A DNA stretch of 25,529 nt from Hyphomicrobiales bacterium (GTDB lineage Bacteria; Pseudomonadota; Alphaproteobacteria; Rhizobiales; Aestuariivirgaceae). The notes beneath the pieces are model-generated. The model was not told the origin of the DNA, did no database searches, and saw only the letters and a program-made list of their open reading frames with translations. The DNA lies in NCBI GenBank assembly GCA_013002595.1, contig JABDJG010000178.1:1-25529 (forward strand), given 5' to 3'. Made by a program: the position numbers and the translations under genes. Below, in pieces: positions 22,236-25,529 of the stretch; the stretch's first letter is position 1, and every line of letters starts with the position of its first letter.

Positions 22236-23411
22236 ATGACGATGGACAATGAACCGACCGGCATTTTGCAGTCATTGATCCGCTGTGCCTCAGTTACACC
22301 GGACGAGGGCGGTGCGCTTGACTATCTGCAGAGCCTGCTTGAGCCGCACGGCTTTGCATGCACCCGCCTGCCTTTCAGTGAAGACGGGACGCCGGATGTC
22401 GATAACCTGTTTGCGCGTCTTGGCGACAGCGGGCGGCATTTGTGTTTTGCCGGGCATACTGACGTCGTACCGCCGGGTGATGAAACCTCATGGACCATTC
22501 CACCTTTTGCCGGAAAGGTTGTGGACGGGGTAATCTATGGGCGCGGCGCCTGCGACATGAAGGGGTCGGTCGCCGCCTTTGCTTCAGCGGCGATTGACTA
22601 TGCCGCAAGCTGCAATGGCAGGCTGCCTGGATCGATATCTCTTCTCATTACCGGAGATGAGGAGGGACCGGCGATCAACGGCACGGTCAAGGTGCTCAAG
22701 TGGCTTCAGTCGAACGGCCAGGTGCCCGATCACGCGGTGGTAGGCGAGCCGACCTGTCCGGAAGAACTTGGCGACACAATCAAGGTCGGCCGGCGCGGCT
22801 CAATCCACTTCGAGGTAACGGTTACCGGCGTGCAGGGCCATTCGGCTTATCCGCACAAAGCCGACAACCCGATCCCCAAGCTTGCCCGGTTGATCGATAC
22901 GGTATCGTCCGTCGCGCTGGACGACGGGGCGGAGAACTTTGACCCCTCGACCCTGTCGGTCAGCACCTTCGATGTCGGCAACCCGGCCAACAATGTCATC
23001 CCCGAAAAGGCCGTTGCCCGCTTCAACGTGCGCTACAACACGGCCCATTCGCCCGACAGCCTGACACGCTGGGTTCATGCGGCCTGCGATAAGATTGCCC
23101 AGGAAATGGGTGGCCGCTTCGATGTCCAGGCCATCGAGGCCGCCGATTGCTTTTATACCGGGCCGGGACCTCTGGCCGATATCGTCGGTTCGGCTGTTCG
23201 GGCCGAGACCGGCCTTCAGCCCGAGTTATCAACCGGCGGCGGCACATCTGATGCCCGTTTCATCAAGGATTATTGTCCAGTGGTCGAGTTTGGCCCAATC
23301 AACCAGACGATCCATCAGGTCGATGAACGGATCGGGGTTGAAGAGCTCAAGAGCCTGACAAGGATATACCGCGGCATGCTGGAGCGTTATTTTGCCGGGT
23401 TCGGCGAATGA
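22236..23411 (+). CDS. dapE: Succinyl-diaminopimelate desuccinylase
   Basis: DapE removes succinate from N-succinyl-LL-diaminopimelate using two zinc ions. The 391-residue M20 peptidase-family protein shows the metal and catalytic residues: H74 and D76 (FAGHTDVVPPGD), D107 (GACDMKGS), E142/E143 (GDEEGPA) and a C-terminal histidine in INQTIHQVDE. Family segments YGRGACDMKG, VGEPTCPE and STGGGTSDARFIKD are present. The start is unclear because there is no good ribosome binding site; ATG at 22236 is chosen, with TTG at 22227 and ATG at 22242 as alternatives. It overlaps the next gene by ATGA. Confidence 0.96.
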   Translation: MTMDNEPTGILQSLIRCASVTPDEGGALDYLQSLLEPHGFACTRLPFSEDGTPDVDNLFARLGDSGRHLCFAGHTDVVPPGDETSWTIPPFAGKVVDGVIYGRGACDMKGSVAAFASAAIDYAASCNGRLPGSISLLITGDEEGPAINGTVKVLKWLQSNGQVPDHAVVGEPTCPEELGDTIKVGRRGSIHFEVTVTGVQGHSAYPHKADNPIPKLARLIDTVSSVALDDGAENFDPSTLSVSTFDVGNPANNVIPEKAVARFNVRYNTAHSPDSLTRWVHAACDKIAQEMGGRFDVQAIEAADCFYTGPGPLADIVGSAVRAETGLQPELSTGGGTSDARFIKDYCPVVEFGPINQTIHQVDERIGVEELKSLTRIYRGMLERYFAGFGE

Positions 23412-23971
23412 ACTGGCCCGATGAAGCCCTCAGCTCGCTACGCGGTTCATGGCGATTGTTCATGCGCGATACCGGCGGGTTTGAGGATTTCGACCTCAGC
23501 ATGCGCGGCTTCTGGCGATCTTTTGCGGTCATTATCGTGGTGGCGCCATTTTATCTTTATGCCGTCATCATTCAGGACGGCATTCAGTTACCAGATCAAC
23601 CGCCGCATGAAACTACATCTCTCAATCTCGCCGCAGCAGGATTGGTCGTGCAATGGTTTGCCTGGCCTTTGGTAATGGCGATCATCGCCCGCTTTGCGGG
23701 CCTGGCGCACAACTATGCCCGGTACATTGTTGTCTACAACTGGTCAGCCGTTCTGGTTATGGCGGTACAGATGGTACCCATATTGCTGCTGGCGCAGGGC
23801 GCCGCAATGTTTGGACTGGCAACAGTGGTGTTCTTTATTTTCTACGCCGTCGTGCTTTATTACCGCTGGTACATCGCACATACGGCACTGGAAACGACAC
23901 CGGCCATTGCCTGGGCATTGGTGCTCGGTGATCTGGTCCTAAGTATCGGCGTCACCAAGCTCATCGGCTGA
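23408..23971 (+). CDS. Membrane protein coupled to dapE
   Basis: The 187-residue protein has about five membrane helices (near residues 36-56, 71-97, 107-128, 132-152 and 165-185) after a polar N-terminus. No named domain is recognised; a similar uncharacterised membrane protein is often found beside dapE and truA in this order, from memory. Its ATG overlaps the dapE stop by 4 nt, so translation is probably coupled. Its last 33 nt overlap the 3' end of truA on the other strand. Confidence 0.85.
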   Translation: MNWPDEALSSLRGSWRLFMRDTGGFEDFDLSMRGFWRSFAVIIVVAPFYLYAVIIQDGIQLPDQPPHETTSLNLAAAGLVVQWFAWPLVMAIIARFAGLAHNYARYIVVYNWSAVLVMAVQMVPILLLAQGAAMFGLATVVFFIFYAVVLYYRWYIAHTALETTPAIAWALVLGDLVLSIGVTKLIG

Positions 23972-24715
23972 ATTTTCAGTGTAGTCAACTCGCGCAAGAT
24001 AGAGCCCGTGCGCAGGGGCGACCGGCCCGCATGCCTTGCGGTCGCAGGCCAAAAGAGCCTCAGCCATCTGACCGGGGTGCCACTTGCCGGTGCCGACCTG
24101 CTTCAATGACCCGACAATTGAGCGGACCTGGTTGTGCAGAAATGAGCGCGCATTCGTACTGACCTCAACCATGTCGCCATGGCGTGACACGGAAATGAAA
24201 TCGAGCGTCTTGACCGGCGAGGCGGCCTGGCACTCGCTGGCGCGAAAGGTTGTAAAATCATGATTGCCAACCAGCGCCTGGGCCGATGCCTGCATGGCAT
24301 CGGCATCGAGCGGGACCGGCACACGCCAGGCCCGCCATTCATCAAGCGCCAATTTCGGGCGGCGATTGGCGATCCGGTAAATGTAGTGGCGACGAAGCGC
24401 CGAAAAACGTGCATGAAACTCATCGTCAACGGCGAGCGCCCGCAACACGGCGACCGGTTGCCGGCCGAGGTGGGCATTTAAGCCATCGCGCAGGCGATCC
24501 GTCTGCCATTCACGCGACAGATCGAAATGAGCGACCTGGGCATAGGCGTGGACACCAGCGTCCGTGCGCCCGGCGCCGAACACCGGCGTGGTTTCACCGC
24601 TCAGCGCGTGGAGAGCTTCCTGGAGGGCCACCTGAACGCTGGGGCCATTGTCCTGCTGCTGCCAACCGACAAACGGGGTGCCGTCATATTCAATGGTGAT
24701 CCGGTATCGCGGCAT
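23939..24715 (-). CDS. truA: tRNA pseudouridine(38-40) synthase
   Basis: TruA makes pseudouridine at positions 38-40 in the anticodon arm of many tRNAs. The 258-residue protein starts MPRYRITIEYDGTPFVGWQQQ and has the catalytic aspartate D52 in GAGRTDAGVHA, both diagnostic. RHYIYRIANR, NHDFTTFRAS and FLHNQVRSIVGSL follow in the expected order. It lies 5 nt after fmt and is therefore in one operon with it. It is convergent with the dapE-linked membrane gene, overlapping it by 33 nt. Confidence 0.97.
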   Translation of the reverse strand: MPRYRITIEYDGTPFVGWQQQDNGPSVQVALQEALHALSGETTPVFGAGRTDAGVHAYAQVAHFDLSREWQTDRLRDGLNAHLGRQPVAVLRALAVDDEFHARFSALRRHYIYRIANRRPKLALDEWRAWRVPVPLDADAMQASAQALVGNHDFTTFRASECQAASPVKTLDFISVSRHGDMVEVSTNARSFLHNQVRSIVGSLKQVGTGKWHPGQMAEALLACDRKACGPVAPAHGLYLARVDYTENSADELGDADT

Positions 24716-24720
24716 GATGT

Positions 24721-25529
24721 TCAGGCCAGGTCCAAACGAGCGCCGGCAGCAACGGGATAGCCTCGCAGGAACGCCAAGCGATCCATTGCGCCTTTACCGG
24801 CACGCTGCAGCATGATCGGGCGAATGGCGCCGGTACCACAGGTTATCGTCAACTGATCATCGTGTATGTGACCAGCCGGGCCCTTGGCATCTGCCGGTTC
24901 GGCCTTGAGTACCTTGATACGCACCGGACCGCTTTCACCTTCTGCCTCGAACCAGGCGCCGGGAAACGGTGACAGACCATGGATGTGATTGAGCACCTGA
25001 CCGGCAGATCCGGCAAAATCGATACGGGCTTCGGCCTTGTCGATCTTGGCAGCATAAATCACACCGGCCTGGGGTTGCGACGTGCAGGACAACGTGCCGG
25101 CATCAAGTTGTGCCAGGGCTTCGACCATTAGAGGTGCGCCGCGAGCCGCCAACTGATCATGCAACTCGCCGGCGGTCATGCCTTCAGCGATCGGCAAACG
25201 CTCACACAGGCATACATCGCCGGTATCCAACCCCTCATCCATTTGCATGACGCAGACGCCCGTCTCTTTGTCACCTGACATGATGGCGCGCTGGATTGGA
25301 GCGGCACCGCGCCAACGCGGCAACAAGGATGCATGCAGATTGAAACAGCCATGACGCGGCGCATCGAGAATGTGCCTCGGCAGAATCAGACCGTAGGCCA
25401 CGACAACAGCCGCATCCACCTGGAGAGAGGCAAAGTCGTCCTGAGCATCGGCGGATTTCAAGGTTTGCGGTGTGCGAACAGCGATTCCATGATGGTCGGC
25501 AGCCAGATGGACCGGCGTCTTGCGCTCAG
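24721..25529 (-). CDS. fmt: Methionyl-tRNA formyltransferase, 3' part (N-terminus outside window)
   Basis: Fmt formylates initiator methionyl-tRNA. The frame is open to the window edge, giving 269 codons that begin inside the catalytic domain (KTPVHLAADHHGIAVRTPQT...). The formyl-transfer site is visible: FNLHASLLPRWRGAAPIQ, with the conserved Asn-His pair, then MQMDEGLDTGDV with the conserved Asp. The C-terminal tRNA-binding domain follows (AKIDKAEARIDF, INHIHGLSPFPGAW-type motif, INITCGTG-like end). About 40 N-terminal residues are missing, including the start. It precedes truA by 5 nt. Confidence 0.96.
   Translation of the reverse strand, partial: ERKTPVHLAADHHGIAVRTPQTLKSADAQDDFASLQVDAAVVVAYGLILPRHILDAPRHGCFNLHASLLPRWRGAAPIQRAIMSGDKETGVCVMQMDEGLDTGDVCLCERLPIAEGMTAGELHDQLAARGAPLMVEALAQLDAGTLSCTSQPQAGVIYAAKIDKAEARIDFAGSAGQVLNHIHGLSPFPGAWFEAEGESGPVRIKVLKAEPADAKGPAGHIHDDQLTITCGTGAIRPIMLQRAGKGAMDRLAFLRGYPVAAGARLDLA

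Overview
The window reads as a chromosomal segment of an alphaproteobacterium, most likely of the order Hyphomicrobiales (Rhizobiales). The evidence is the housekeeping gene order (rpmH, rnpA, yidC, yihA at the left; argB, a HAD pyrimidine nucleotidase, dapD, dapE, truA, fmt at the right), the moderately high G+C, the arginine-sensitive type of ArgB and the style of the proteins. Genus and species cannot be read from this. No rRNA, tRNA, CRISPR array, transposase or phage gene was seen.

Left block (1-3.7 kb): the 5' end of a TVP38/TMEM64 membrane protein leaves the window on the minus strand. Divergent from it is a sigma70-like promoter and the ribosome/RNase P/membrane-insertion operon rpmH-rnpA-yidC-yihA. 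YidC carries a 27-bp tandem repeat in its periplasmic linker. A GC-rich hairpin closes the block.

Middle block (3.7-18.3 kb): about 14.6 kb of accessory genes lies between yihA and argB, which are usually close together in this order. It holds a cytochrome c'; a LysR regulator followed by a creatinase-fold protein that has lost all five M24 metal ligands; a minus-strand pair made of a SWIM zinc-finger protein and a 1017-residue DUF6493-like helical-repeat protein, coupled by an 8-nt overlap; a minus-strand operon DUF4142 - type 1 copper cupredoxin - ChrR-like cupin; a divergent AraC regulator; a SulP-STAS-cyclic-nucleotide-binding transporter; a nitrilase-family amidohydrolase; and a response regulator with an intact EAL phosphodiesterase domain. 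The SWIM/DUF6493 pair and the metal-less M24 protein are the best candidates for undescribed biology.

Right block (18.3-25.5 kb): argB and the HAD nucleotidase overlap by ATGA; then come dapD, two membrane protein genes (the second DUF805), an intergenic inverted repeat, dapE, and a five-helix membrane protein coupled to dapE by ATGA. Convergent to these are truA and the 3' part of fmt on the minus strand. This block supplies arginine and lysine/diaminopimelate synthesis together with tRNA modification and initiator tRNA formylation.
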